From positions 15,111,501-15,175,500 of the forward strand of contig NC_088926.1 of the NCBI RefSeq assembly GCF_038396675.1: DNA of 64,000 bases. The letters run 5' to 3'. Below are positions 50,241-63,127 of the stretch, one piece after another. The position numbers were made by a program, and so were the translations under genes. The notes below the pieces were generated by a model. It ran no database searches. It was given only the letters and a program-made list of their open reading frames with translations, and had not been told where the DNA came from. Origin of the DNA: Hydra vulgaris. Taxonomy: Eukaryota > Cnidaria > Hydrozoa > Anthoathecata > Hydridae. Position 1 is the first letter of the stretch, and every line of letters begins with the position of its first letter.

Positions 50241-51115
50241 TGGCTTGGACCTTTCTTTATCATGGGATACTCATTTGTTTATTTGGATTTATTTTTTTTT
50301 ATTTATGATTGGAGTTTGAAGAAGTTTTTTGTTATAAGGTTTGAAAGACTTGTAGTTTTTGATTTATTTTTATTATTAGTTATATTTAAAAAAATGATTC
50401 TTTTTTCTTCCATTATTTCATTGATTGCAAAATATGATTTAACTGTAGTTAGATAATATCTTATTGTTGTTTTGTACCATTATTTATTTACATTTATTTA
50501 CTCTACTATAATATGTATGTTGTACTATTTCTTAAACCCCACAAAGTATACCTTATCTAATCAAACAACCATATCATCATTGTTTATACAGTTGTGTTTC
50601 ATTAATTTAGTTTACTAAAAGTCAGGAAATTGCCTTTGTTTTGGGCGTTGCTATTGGAGCTGAAAAAACTTCACTTTAAAAAAAATCCTTCCTCCTTTCA
50701 AAGAACCCTAGGGCCCCCTAATATCAAATTTGTGGTTACGGCTCTGATTCTAAATCTAGAATAAATTTCAAACAAGATAACATAAAAAACATAATTTTTA
50801 TATTTTTTACTGCTTTTAACTTAAACCTTAAACGAAATATAAAGATTTAAACATGTCAGTGTTAGCATTTTTTTGAACTTTTTAGCCGTTAAAAAATGAC
50901 CTTGTGAATTATCAAGCTTCAATTTTATTTGTATAAGTTACATGATGCATAATATTACTATATTAATTATAATAATATTATGCTTAGTATATAAAGTGTT
51001 AAAGTTTTCTTTATGCCGCAGAATAATGCGCGAGTTCTCAAACCATCGTTTAAACAAACCCTAAAACACATTGCTCGAGCGGTCCGAAGTAAATAATCCG
51101 CAAAAAAGTAGGACA
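50241..51115. other. Ginger1 3' region
   Basis: After the GPF block the frame degenerates into T-rich sequence (to 50456). No OTU or Ulp1 protease block was recognised. The Ginger1 right terminal repeat begins near 51070 (GTCC, GGACAGTTTACTCC modules). Confidence 0.5.
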
Positions 51116-53768
51116 GTTTACTCCACTGATCTCAAAATATAACTGGATGCGTATGCGGCAAATTTTTTGAAGCCAGTTTTGGCCTCCCAAGATGGCGACA
51201 GTTCAGCGACATGTCTCAAATATAATTTTTGGTTTTACATAACAAAAATTAAAAAAAAAGGCAATATTACATATTTACGTAAATTTCTCTATTGTTTAAC
51301 AAAATATATTCTAAACAATAAGTTTGTATAATTATTATTATTAAAAAAGCAAGATATTATAATAATATCTTGCTTTTTTAAAGATAAATAAATGTTATTA
51401 AATAAGATAAAAAATTTTAGTTTTTTTCAATTAAGAATTAGTTTATTTAACATTAGTAAAAAACAAATAAGGAACTAGTAGTTATACAAGTTAACAATTT
51501 CCAAACAACTTTCGAATAATTATTTTAAGTTTGAAAAACTGAACTAATTTTATTCATATTTTGTTTATTTTTCATTTTACTACTTTCTTTTAATTTTAGT
51601 TTTACTATAAATTATTTGTTTAATATTGTTTATAATACAATTTATGCACCTTTTAGTTCTTAACCACCCAATGCTGTGTGCTAGAAGGTTAATAACATAA
51701 CTGCATGGTAGGCAGCTAAATATCTTTTTAAAATTAACTATTATGAAATTAGTTTTTCAAATATTTACACAAATTTACAAATGCTGCATGAACTATTAGC
51801 TGAGCTCTGTGAGTACACACAACTCAGGGGTTCCTTCTAGAATTTTTTTATATAGTTATTTGTGTCTTATATATATATATATTTTTTTTTCTAGTTAATT
51901 TGGCAGCCAAACTGCCAAATGAGCCAAAAAACAAGGAGAATATATTGTTATCACTTATAGTTGAGTCAAACATGAGGAACTAGATCAATTATTATTTTCA
52001 AGAAATCGACTGATCTCAAAGCAGCACTTGCTAATGCATTTTGAATTTCAATTTCATTTGGAAAGAGGCAATCTATTAAAACAACCAATTAATTCGGAAA
52101 CATTTTTCTGTTTCTTTGCATATAACACTTATGGTTGGTTTAATCAAACCTCCTATGTCTTTGAATTTTAAAAAGCTATTTTGTTTTAAATGAAAAGGGA
52201 GTACTAGTGCATTCTGACATTTAATGAGGATAATTTTTTTTGAAGTCATTTTATCTACGTATCCAGCAATATATGGGATCAAAGTTTTTTTGTATTAAAA
52301 TAGATTGTTGCAGTTTGGAATATCTGCATTATCGTGATCACTAACTGTTGGTTCTCTCTCGAACAAATCATATTTTCTTATTAATTCAATTTCAGTAAAA
52401 GATATTTTAGTACTAAAATCACCAAAAGAATCGTCTAAAACATATATATGAGTTTTATCTCTGATGCTGCAGTTTTCATTTGAAAATTAAACGATACTTT
52501 GCATAAAAAGTTATTTATATGTGAATTGTTGGCAATTGATATTGCTGTTAAACATTTCTGCAGATCTCACAGCACCAAAAAAGAGCTCTAGATGGTTTTG
52601 GCTGAGTTTATATGATAATATATAGTTTAATGGTGAACCTTCTTTTTCAACCTAGTCAAGAAATACCTTGAGCAGATTTAATTGCTGCCAAATATCCAAT
52701 GAAATCAGTTTTTTGATTATACAAGATCATTTGTGTAGCAGTAATCTCTTTAAGACTAATGATATTCTTTAGCAAATCATTTTCTTGAATTTAATATCAT
52801 ATAATCAATCTATTATGCGAATAAACTCAACAACATATTTATAAAATTATTTAACAGCTATTACAGTTCATTAATATAAAAAATTAATGTTATATTAATT
52901 TTTTATATAACATTTCATAATACTTAACAGCAGGTAAGCAGGATATTTAATTAAAGTTAAGGAAACATTTCAAACGGAGGAAATGTTTTGAACATTTCTA
53001 TATAAAGATATAAATAAATTTTTTTCAAACAAATGTATTTTTATATACATTTGTTTCTTCAATTGAATTGAGTGATTATCCTTCAAACTATAAGAAACTA
53101 TTATTTACTTTCTATTTGTTTTAAAAGTTGTTATAAATAACTATAATTCAGACCTGGTTTTTTTTACCAGTATAAGTGACACTTAATAATATTTTATTCA
53201 AATAGTTTATGCAATAATAGAATTCAAGTATAATATAATTCTAGAAGGAACCCCTAAGTTTTTGTATACTCACAGCACTCAGTAAACAATTCATGTAGAA
53301 TTTGTACAAAATGGCATCTTGCTACAAAAAATAGAGAATATAGTAGAGAATATAGAGGGTAGAAATGATTGCCGTTTATCATACTGTTATGTTATTAACC
53401 TTCTAGCATACAGCATTGGGAACTAAAAACTATAAGACTCATAGTTTTTAGTTCCCAATACTTATACATAAGACTTAACTAAATTTGGAAATGCCATTTA
53501 ATAATAAATTCAATTATACAAAAAAATAATTTCTTTTTTTCTCTAATGTTTATAAAATTCATTTGTTTTCTTTAATTTTTAACAAATTTATAAGCTTTTT
53601 TAATTATTGTTTTTTTGTGATTTGATATAGCCATTTAAAATCTATATCGGTTTCACCGCTAGAAACTAAAATTGCTGCCATGTTGGGAGGCCAATTAGCT
53701 TCAACTTTTTTTGGAAAAAACAATAGAACCAGCTATCCAGTTATATTTTGAGATCAGTGAGTTTACTC
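51116..53768 (-). mobile_element. Second P-like element, long inverted arms (2.64 kb)
   Basis: The element (51124-53760) begins CACTGATCTCAAAATATAAC; its right end reads back as TCACTGATCTCAAAATATAA. An exact 8-bp GTTTACTC duplication flanks it (51116-51123, 53761-53768). Inverted homology recurs far inward, e.g. GGCCTCCCAAGATGGC near 51183 versus 53680, AATGCTGTGTGCTAGAAGGT near 51669 versus 53400, and GGGGTTCCTTCTAGAA near 51827 versus 53245. The arms are therefore discontinuous over about 700 bp. It inserted into the right terminal repeat of the Ginger1 element. Confidence 0.87.
52076..52800 (-). pseudogene. P-like transposase C-terminal fragment
   Basis: Reading leftward with stops and shifts: 'YNQKTDFIGYLAAIKSAQG' (cf. 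'TGFIGFLxxIxS'), a degraded 'YKLSQDHLELFF' region near 52610-52580 ('TQPKPSRALFWCCEICR' in the shifted frame), then 'IPYIAGYVDKMTSKK...CQNALV' and 'FLKFKDIGGLIKPTISVI' (cf. 'YIAGYVxxKL...CxxAL', 'LKxRGGLxxPS'). These are THAP9/P-transposase C-terminal blocks. Non-functional. Confidence 0.8.
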
Positions 53769-54013
53769 CAACGTAGGACAGTTTGCTCCAGAGTAAATTG
53801 TCCCAGACGGATGGATAGGACAAACTAGGACGTTCTACTCCGGAGTAAAATGTCCGATCGGACAACTTACTCCGCGGACAGTTTTCTCCGTGACAGGTCT
53901 TAAATAAGAATTAAAAGTCATTAACCGAGAACCTGTAGCAAGTGTAGTAAAAAACAAAAATTATACTTGGGTGAATTAATATCACTATATATACGGTTAA
54001 AAAACTTTTTTTA

Positions 54014-54261
54014 ATGAAAGAAATGGAGCTGTATCAAGCGTTAAAAGCAAACAATCATTCTTTAATAGATCAGATTAAATTATGTAACACCGCCGAATTA
54101 AATAATTTCTGCCAGCGAGACTCTGAGGGAATATATATAAATTTACATAAATTGTCTGGTGCAGCCGATGGTTTTATAGATGCTTCAGCAAGTAATAGTT
54201 TGACAAGGTTGTATGCTGATAAACTTATAGACGAAAAAACGCATTCCATGGTGCCTGTCAG
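54014..54261 (+). CDS. Orphan first exon, unknown protein
   Basis: Opens at ATG 54014 and stays open for 82 codons plus two bases to an AG|GTAATT donor at 54262. The predicted peptide is acidic-neutral and helical-looking (MKEMELYQALKANNHSLIDQ ... DEKTHSMVPVR), without signal peptide or membrane segment. I do not recognise a domain. It begins 115 bp outside the Ginger1 right TSD. No continuing exon with compatible phase was identified. It could be a host gene's first exon or part of another transposon. Confidence 0.4.
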
Positions 54262-54522
54262 GTAATTTTTTTTTTTATAGTTTTTGTTGATTTCTAGCTG
54301 AGCAGCGCAGTGGATGAACAGATATTTTTTAGTTAGATTTGCTTTATTAAAAGAACTTCTTTAAGAAGTTCTTGATTTATAATAAAAATAATTCCTAAAG
54401 TTCGTTAAACTTCTTGTTTTATAGTCAAAGCACCACAACCTGAATACCCTATAATTAGCCACTGCAATGCTATATATATGGTAATCAATAAATATGTGTG
54501 TGTGTATATATAATATATAATA

Positions 54523-54529
<7 letters not shown>

Positions 54530-54601
<72 letters not shown>
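54530..54601. repeat. (TA)n microsatellite
   Basis: TA repeat preceded by a short TGTG/TATATG region (54495-54529). Confidence 0.97.
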
Positions 54602-54605
<4 letters not shown>

Positions 54606-54759
54606 GTGTATGCATATAAATTTAATCTTATGTCCTGAACTCCTCAAGATAGCAATTGTTTATTTTCTGCTGTCTCCATTGCTTTAATCGTAAAAAATAC
54701 ACTAGCACCAACTCTTAGGAAAATTTGTGCAATTGAATTATACAAGAACGCAAATTTTT

Positions 54760-56042
54760 TTGCTTTGCATCCTGTTTTTCGTCTCGGGCATTCAAGTGGT
54801 GTTTTTCGATCAGAAAGATCCACTTTTTTGTTAGGTATCTCCAATGTTGCATCTATTGCATTTGAGGCTAAGAAGTTTAAAGTTGATGCAGACAGAATAA
54901 AGAAAGCAAAATTTTTTGCTGATGAGGCTTCAGATCTTAGCCAAACAGAACAAATGGCTGTAATTGTTCAATATGTGGATGAATGCTGTAAAGTATAGGA
55001 AGATTTTCTAAAATTTGTTTCTTGCAATACTGGCTTAAGTGGAGTTTCTTTATCAACCAAGATCAAGAAAAGTATACATAAATTTGGTCTGGAAATGTCT
55101 TATTGTTGTGGGCAAGGTTATGATGGAGCTGGTAACTTAGCAGGGCGTCTTTGTGGTGTAGCAGCATTAATTTTAAAAGATTTTCCTAAAGCTCCATATG
55201 TCCACTGCTTTTCCCATCAACTTAATCTATGTGTTGCAAAGCATGTGCAATTCCTTCCATTTGAGATATGATAGATCATGTTCAAATTGTCTCTGATTTT
55301 TTTAATAATTCTTTAAAAAGGTTAGAAGATCTACCTACAAAAATTAGTGAGCTATGTCTGACATCATCTTTTCAAAAGACAATGTTTGTAGAACCAGGTG
55401 GATTGAAAGAATTGATGGTCTTGAAGCCTTTATTTAATTATATCCAGCGATGGTTGCATCTCTTATTTGTATCAAAGAAGATGTGACATGGAACTACAAA
55501 TCCAGTGGTGATGCTTCTGCATATGTGGCAATATGTTTTTCTTTTAAGTTTATCATCACCTTAATCATAGTTAGGAAGTTATTAGGCTATACAAGATCAC
55601 TGACAAAAACTTTGCAAAAAGTTGATCAAGATTTCTCAAAAGCTCGTAAAGATGTGGAAAATTTAAAGAATACTCCTATATCTCTTCGGAGCTCTATTGA
55701 TATTTCACACACAGAATGGTATAAAGAAGCTGTTAGCATAGCTGCAACTACTAGTACAATGCCATCTAAACCAAGAGCATGTGGTCAACAAACACAACGT
55801 GATAACCATGAAGTAGATGATATAAGTGAATATTATCGAGTAACTTGTTCAATTCCTTGATCACATTCTGATACAACTATATTCTTTATTTTCTTTAGAA
55901 AATTTAGTTTTGCTAGATAGTTTCTTTATTATACCATCAAATTTAATTTCTGACAAGGAGTAGAGGAAAAAAAGTTAAAGAATTTGTTTGTACATACCAA
56001 AACGATTTACCAGAACCAAGCTATTCTTATGCTGAATTGGAT

Positions 56043-56045
<3 letters not shown>
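54760..56045 (+). pseudogene. hAT-type (DUF4371/ZMYM-like) transposase, decayed
   Basis: Open frames joined across shifts give 'FEAKKFKVDADRIKKAKFFADEASDLSQTEQMAVIVQYVD' (cf. 'FFSxxxDExTDxSxxEQ', catalytic Asp block), 'YCCGQGYDGAGNLAGRLCGV' (cf. 'GQGYDGAxNMxG') and 'YVHCFSHQLNLCVAK'. These are followed by 'VQIVSDFFNNSLKRLEDL', a 'MVASLICIKEDVT' block and 'LGYTRSLTKTLQKVDQDFSKA'. The end of the preserved part is near 56040 ('LPEPSYAELD'), where a long (TA)n tract begins. Stops at 54999, 55270 and 55858. The C-terminal dimerisation domain was not found. Confidence 0.87.
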
Positions 56046-57130
<1,085 letters not shown>

Positions 57131-57188
57131 TTTACTTCACTCGTTATTATTTTTTTGACTTTTTAGTTTACAATTTATATAGCTTATT

Positions 57189-57990
57189 TTGTCAAGGTGT
57201 ACAGACACTAACTTTAATGATGTCAGGAAATATTTAAATGACAATACTTTTTCTGAAGATGTGAATGAGAAAGGAAAAAAAGCAAATTTTATACAGCAAT
57301 GTAAAAACCTTGTTATTGTTGACAATAAGTTAATGTATTGCAAAAAAGGTATTGGAAAGGTTAGGAAAACTTATTTTATGGGAAGAAGTTTTTAATCAAT
57401 TTAAAAGGTTTTACTTAAATAAAATAAAGTAATTAAACAATATTCTGTGTTGTGCTTTGTTGTAAATTAACGTAATCCCAAATTAATGAAACATCTCTCC
57501 AAAGAAATTCGCCAAAAAATAGCTGAAAAAAAAGTACTCAAAATAATTATAATGCCAGATTTTATTGATAGAGAAGAACATGGTGTACCTTCAAAAATAC
57601 ATATTTACAAAGGTAATGGCAATTATTTTTTTCGAGCAATTTTGTTTTTGCTGACAGGTTCTGAGTGTCAAAATATCGTGTTTGCAATGTTGTTGTTAAG
57701 CACATGGTATCAAAACCTTATTCCAGTCTTTTATCAGAATATTTAAATGATGATGTGGAAAACTATGTAACCAAAAGTGGTATGGCAACAGATTGTATAT
57801 GGGCTACAGATGTTGAGATCCTTGGTACTGCAAATCTTATTAGAATTGATATTGTTGTGTGGTTCTTGGACAAGCACTAGCATGGCTGAAATATCCAACA
57901 TCCATTCTCGACCAACTAACAACTCATAAAATTCTTTTAGAAAATAAAAACAATCATTATGTTGTTGTTTTGCACTAAAAACTATGTAAA
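57189..57990 (+). pseudogene. Deleted Ginger-like gene: integrase N-terminus plus OTU protease
   Basis: 57189-57395 encodes 'KKANFIQQCKNLVIVDNKLMYCKKGIGKVRK', resembling the segment before the HHCC finger in Ginger1/KRBA2-type integrases. From 57486, frames encode an OTU cysteine-protease-like domain: 'IYKGNGNYFFRAILFLLTGSE' (cf. 'GDGNCFFRAI', with Tyr in place of the catalytic Cys), 'CNVVVKHMVSKPYSSLLSEYLND', 'DCIWATDVEILGTANLIRIDIVVW', and 'ENKNNHYVVV' near 57950 (His block). Ginger1 transposases are known to carry C-terminal OTU domains. The integrase core between them is missing. Frameshifts and the Cys loss mark a pseudogene. Confidence 0.75.
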
Positions 57991-58961
57991 TTAAATGATG
58001 CTTATACTGAGCTTAAAGTGATGTTCATATATCAGTTGTTTTACATATTGTTTGTTATAAAAAAAAATTGCTCAAGGTTGCATATTCTTTGCGATTTTAT
58101 GGATCGCTAGGCTATTTAATTTATTCTTAGATTAGATTTTGTCGCACAATAAAGAAAAATCGCTTTACTTGATGATGGTAAAATAATACCGACCGCAGTA
58201 AAATTTTAACGTTAAAATACAAGTCTCAGCAATATTTTAGCGTTATATTTTAACGCAAAGGAAGTTTGAGCGGTTGAAAATTTTCGCGCAGTAAATATTT
58301 TGACGCAATAATTTAAAAACGCTACACCGGTTCGCAGTTCGCTTTTTATGACTACCGTATTAAAAATGTTAAAAAATTCTCTAAACTCTATCTACTTAAA
58401 AACACTTTTGCCAATTTTTCAAAACAATTTATAAATTGAATATTTTAATTGTATTGAAATTTAATAAAAATTATTTTTATCAAACTTTCTTTTGCTTGGT
58501 GTGAAGCATGTTGCAAACATTTAAAATGCCAAAAATGTTTATACTAATGTCAATCGATTATTTTTTTTTTCGGCAATAGACAAGCAATATACACAATTAG
58601 TTCATAAAACTTTACCATCTTGTCGATTAACAATTTTTCTGAATAGTTACGTTTGAATCGCCAACCAAGCGTGTCTAACTAAAACATTATAAGTTGTTCT
58701 TGTTTACGCCTTTTGTAAATGCGCAAAAACTGTATTACACCTGCCGGTTTGATGTGTTTAAACGCCTTTTATAACTATAGTAACGCCGTGTTGGACAATC
58801 TTTCTCTGTGCTATGTGATTATATAAAATTAATTTTGTTTGAATATAGCGACATGTAAAAGAGACTATATTTATATATAATAATAAATAAATAAATATAT
58901 TACATATTTTCATTACTGTCAATATAATATTACTAAAAATAAATTTTTTGGAATAAGTAAG
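57991..58961. other. Upstream region of the carboxypeptidase gene
   Basis: Holds the dispersed repeat related to 33.2 kb (58180-58320) and AT-rich sequence. No TATA box or transcription start is claimed. Confidence 0.45.
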
Positions 58962-61526
58962 ATGAAAATTGGAGTCATTATATTATTATCCTTGCTTGTA
59001 AATATTGAATCTAAACGAAAGCACCATAGAAGAAGACACAAGCTTACTGCCAATAACGAGGCCAGCGAAACCGTTCCATATAACTATGCTTATCCCACTA
59101 CCTCAGTAGATTCCCATCAACTTACTTCCACTGATGCAAAAGCTGAAAATGATCGTTCTAATGTTCAACCTGATCAACAAAAAACACAATGGAAAAACCA
59201 CACTATACCTTATTTAAAAGAATATATGGAAGAAATTGGTGAAGGAAAAGTTAAACATCATAACTACGAATCTCTAACGTGGTTTATGAAGTTTTACGCT
59301 GAAGAATACCCTGAAATTGCAAGGATGTATGAGATAGGTAAGGATTTAAAAATTGAATTCCTTTTTAAAAAATGATATCAATACATATATATAAAGAGAA
59401 AGAAAAAAAAATTCGCAAGAAAAGAAAAATGGAAGAAAAAGTGTTATGTACTTATGAATAGTACGGAGAGTAGGATATAATAGAAGATTTGAAAAAAGTA
59501 AAAATTTTATCTATAAAAGATAAAATCAAAATGCTACTGCATACCATTATTATCTTTATAAAAATAAATCAACTTGTAACAGCAAATCATAATTTACTTA
59601 AAAAAAAAGGATGAAGCTGTTACCGCATGTCATTATTGACTTCAAGATTTAAAATTAAGCTGTCGTTACATATCATTACTCACTAATCATTACTTACGTT
59701 AAAAGATAGAATTAGACTGCTACTGCATATCATTAAATTCACTTTAGAGAATAAAATTTTATGAAAATCTTTATGCAACCAAATTTTACAGACTTTTTTC
59801 GAGATTAACTATGATATGGTAAAGCGGGCCTAGTTGAGCAATTTTTATAAACTCTAACAGATCTCATGAAAGGTGCGTCGGATTTACATAATTTTCTCAC
59901 CATGTAAAAAATAAGATTATGCCTAAAGTTTGCGGAGCTGCTCAACCTGCCCCAGCGGGGTAAGTTGAGCAATAGTAGAGGGTAAGTTGAGCAATCAAAA
60001 AACGAATGAATAGGCATGGTACAAAACTAGGGTGAATCTTCAATAAAACTTTTACTAACGTAAGCGCGTTTAATTTATAAATTTTTTATTCTGTACACTT
60101 TAATGACGTAAATATGAGAAGAGAAAAAATTTAATAGTAAGAAAGCGTCATAAAATATGAAAATATAATTTTATACAATTATCTTGAACTTTGAAGCCTG
60201 ATTTATAAATTACTAATTTTAAAAATATGTATAAATAATGTGTCTTCAACTATTTTTTATCAAAGTTGTTTCTTTGTGTTCGAAAGTTCAGTTTTATTTT
60301 TTTTTTCCAAGCTGCTCAACTTACCTATTAGACTAGGTGACACATTAGTTAGGTTTTAAAAAAAACAGTAAGACATGAAAAAACGGGTAGTTTTAATCGA
60401 AAGTCCGATAAATTGTTAAAATATCAACACTAAAGTGACGTCAGATAGAAAAATTTATAAGCATCTAAGTAAAAAATAGCAAAACTTTTTTTTTTTACTT
60501 TTTGGTGAAAAATAAGTAAAGTGCCCGTGTCTCTTACTTAACTGCTTTCCAACGATTTTTTGTTGCGCATTGTGTTAACATTTTTATTCCCTAACTTTCA
60601 TCCATTAGATGTTTTGTCATATGATGCGTAGTTTTTGAGATATTTTAATTGCCCAACTTGCCCCTATGCTCAACTAGCCCCGCTCTATCTTACTTGAAAA
60701 AATAAAGTTAATCTGTTACTGCATATCATTCATTTTAAAAAAATCAAGCTGCTACTGCATATCATTATTTATTTAAAAAAATAAAACGAAGCCGCTCCTG
60801 CTTATACTTTTAATAAGAAAAAATCGTTGAGTAAAAAATTTTTGAAAATTTTGAAACAAATTGGGAAAAAAAGAAGAAAAAAATATTTTGTACTTAAGAA
60901 TGTCTAAAAGAGTATGATATAAAATTTATTCACTTTAAAAGATAAAATTAAAAAGTTACCTAAATCAAGAAAACTAGAACTGTTATTTAACGATAAAGTC
61001 AATGCCAAAGTAAAAAGTCAAGATCAGTAGCCAAAGGTTTTCGTAATAAGCATAATCCAAATGAAACTAATCAGTCATGCGTTGTGGCCGTTAAATATGA
61101 TTTTGAGTTAAAAAAATTTAAATGTATTTTTACATCATCTTGTTTTAATAATACTAAGGTAATCTTGAAACGTACTTTCTTTATATTGGTTAATAATTTG
61201 TGCCTGAAATTTTCAGGATATACTTAGTATGCTACAGATCACTTAACAGAACTTAAAATATTCTAGTTTAATTATTCTAAATTTAGAAATTAGTTCACAA
61301 GTTAACTTCCATTACTAGGTAGTGGTGTAGTGGTAGAACGCTCGCTTCATAAGCGAAAGGTTCCTAGTTCGATTCCCGCCACGTCCCAGGTAGTACTGCG
61401 CTCAACTTGTTTCTCCGCGCAGCTGCCTTATTCGTCAAGCTTCGTGTTTCGGAGTTATAGTGTTGGGAGAGGGTTATAACCACAAGTAGCCTCCTCATCT
61501 ATAGTGGCCTTCTTGGCCTTGGGAGA

Positions 61527-61561
<35 letters not shown>

Positions 61562-62334
61562 TATTTCAAGGAAATATGCACTAACTTGTGGTTAAGTTTT
61601 AAATAAGTACCTTAGAAAGATAAAATTAAGTAGCGTAGTACCTTAGAAAGATAAAATTAAGTAGCGTAGTACCTTAAAATAAAATTAAAAAAAAGATAAA
61701 ATTAATTACTGCATATCACTACTCGCTTTAAAGAGTAACATTTAGTGCAAAATCTTCATTTTGAGTAAAACCAAAATTTTCTTAATTTTTTAAAACTAAC
61801 AATAAAACTTTAAGAAAGAAATGAAAATTTTTATTATAGGAACAACTGTCCAAAATCGAAAAATGTGGGTAATGGAGATCAGTGATAATGTTGGGTTTCA
61901 TGAACCAGGTGAACCTGAAATGAAATATATTGGAAATGTTCATGGAAACGAAGTAATTGGTAGAGAGATACTTCTTCAACTTATAAAATATTTGTGTGAA
62001 AATTACGGTAAGGACGAAAAAGTTACCGACCTGGTAGACAAAACAAGAATTCATATATTGCCTTCTATGAACCCTGACGGATACGAACTTGCTGCCGCAA
62101 GGAAAAAGAGCGAAAGTCCTGATGTTACAGAAGATGTAATCGGACGTTTAAACGCAAATGGAGTTGATTTAAATAGGAATTTTCCAGATCAATTTTTTGA
62201 ATTGAATACTGAAACATTTGAACCAGAAACAGCTGCTGTTATTTCTTGGATAAAAAAATATCCTTTTACTTTGTCAGCAAGTTTTCACAGCGGAGCACTT
62301 GTTGTTACATATCCTTTTGATGACTCTCCCTCAG
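58962..62334 (+). CDS. Secreted M14 metallocarboxypeptidase, E/N/D/M type (first two exons)
   Basis: Zinc exopeptidase removing C-terminal residues from peptides. Exon 1 is 58962-59337 (G|GTAAGG donor), exon 2 is 61840-62334 (TATAG acceptor, G|GTTTGT donor); the phase joins at Gly126. Residues 1-17 are a hydrophobic signal peptide, followed by a basic stretch ([10 protein letters not shown]) and a Ser/Thr/Gln-rich segment. The catalytic domain starts near residue 100 ('[27 protein letters not shown]'). '[16 protein letters not shown]' provides zinc ligands H160 and E163. 'NPDGYE', '[13 protein letters not shown]' (N237-R238, substrate carboxylate binding) and '[19 protein letters not shown]' (zinc ligand H275) follow. 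The catalytic Glu and the transthyretin-like domain are not in the 1.67 kb left. CPE, CPM, CPN and CPD cannot be told apart here. Confidence 0.92.
59520..59760. repeat. Degenerate tandem repeats in the carboxypeptidase intron, left part
   Basis: Loose 45-65-bp units built on 'AAGCTGCTACTGCATATCAT' recur here and again at 60690-60800 and around 61700. They are interrupted by the 59822-60685 insertion. Confidence 0.7.
59822..60685. mobile_element. 864-bp TA-flanked nonautonomous element
   Basis: The left end AAGCGGGCCTAGTTGAGCAA and the right end (reading back as GAGCGGGGCTAGTTGAGCAT) are inverted and flanked by TA. Subterminal copies of GTAAGTTGAGCAA and 'GCTCAACxTxCCC' recur at both sides. 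There is no transposase ORF. The TA target suggests a Tc1/mariner-related or PIF-like MITE. It inserted inside the degenerate repeat of the carboxypeptidase intron. Confidence 0.85.
60690..60810. repeat. Degenerate tandem repeats, right part
   Basis: Continuation of the 'GCTACTGCATATCATT' repeat units on the far side of the 864-bp insertion. Confidence 0.7.
61317..61559 (+). repeat. tRNA-derived SINE with poly-A tail
   Basis: The head (61317-61389) looks like a tRNA. It has an A-box-like TGTAGTGGTAGAAC, an anticodon arm CGCTTCATAAGCG (loop with CAT) and the B box AGTTCGATTCCC. A roughly 140-bp body follows (GCAGCTGCCTTATTCGTCAA...GGCCTTCTTGGCCTTGGGAG), then (A)27 at 61533-61559. The non-tRNA body plus poly-A mark it as a SINE rather than a tRNA gene. 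It sits in the carboxypeptidase intron, 280 bp before exon 2. Confidence 0.9.
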
Positions 62335-63127
62335 GTTTGTTGTTTTAAATTTTTTCTTTTAAATAATTATTTTTTTACTGCGATTATTTATCGGACTTTA
62401 AATAATTAATTTTTAAAGTTTTATTTTATTACTAAACCTTTTTTCTTTATTATTTTTTATTATTATCATTTTTTTAAATCTCTTTTTAAATACTTATTTA
62501 TAAATATTTACGTTATACAAAACTTCACTTGAAACTTACTTTTACACACAAAATGATTTTGATAATATGCATTGTACATTACGCTATAAATCTCAAGAAA
62601 CCTTGAAAGATAACTTTTTATTTAATTTTTGTTTAAAACTAAAAAAAAAATCCATTTTATAAGAAAGATGAGCTGTAGTGGCGTTGTGGCAGCGTACTTG
62701 CCTCAGAAACAAAGTATCCGTGGTTCAAACTTTCGGCCATATAAACTGATAGACACGCCATAAGTTAAATATTTTGAAGCCAGCATCTTTTAGCTCGTGA
62801 CGTCACGTTTGGGCAAAATGAAACGCGATTCAAACGAAATAAAGCTTTAAGGAATAGAAAACTTAAGGTTAAATGTAAAAATTTTTAGTAAATCTTATCA
62901 TTTTTTTTTTTTTATAAATATTATTATGTTTATTATTTGTATCAAATTTTAATGCATTCTTAGAATGCATTAAAATTTGATTACAACTTTATGTGCTTTA
63001 TTACGTTAATATACAAAATAACTTTTTATAGATACGAAAAAAAAATTTGATTTGTGAATACACTTTATATACGTTCATTATGTCGTATATCGTTGATCGA
63101 GTCAGCTTTTTTGGTGCAATCGTATCT
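62335..63127. other. Carboxypeptidase intron or downstream, no further exon seen
   Basis: No block for the expected downstream carboxypeptidase exons was found. It contains a tRNA-like stretch (62673-62735) and a perfect palindrome (AAATTTTAATGCATTC and its complement, 62944-62981). Confidence 0.5.
62673..62735 (+). repeat. tRNA-like SINE head, fragment
   Basis: TAGTGGCGTTGTGGCAGCG (A-box-like) and GTGGTTCAAACTTTC (B-box-like) are separated by about 30 bases, as in tRNA-derived SINEs. No body or tail was recognised. Confidence 0.5.

Noticed and set aside
61317..61389. Functional tRNA gene with CAT anticodon
   Set aside because: It is followed by a SINE body and poly-A tail, and the acceptor stem pairs poorly.
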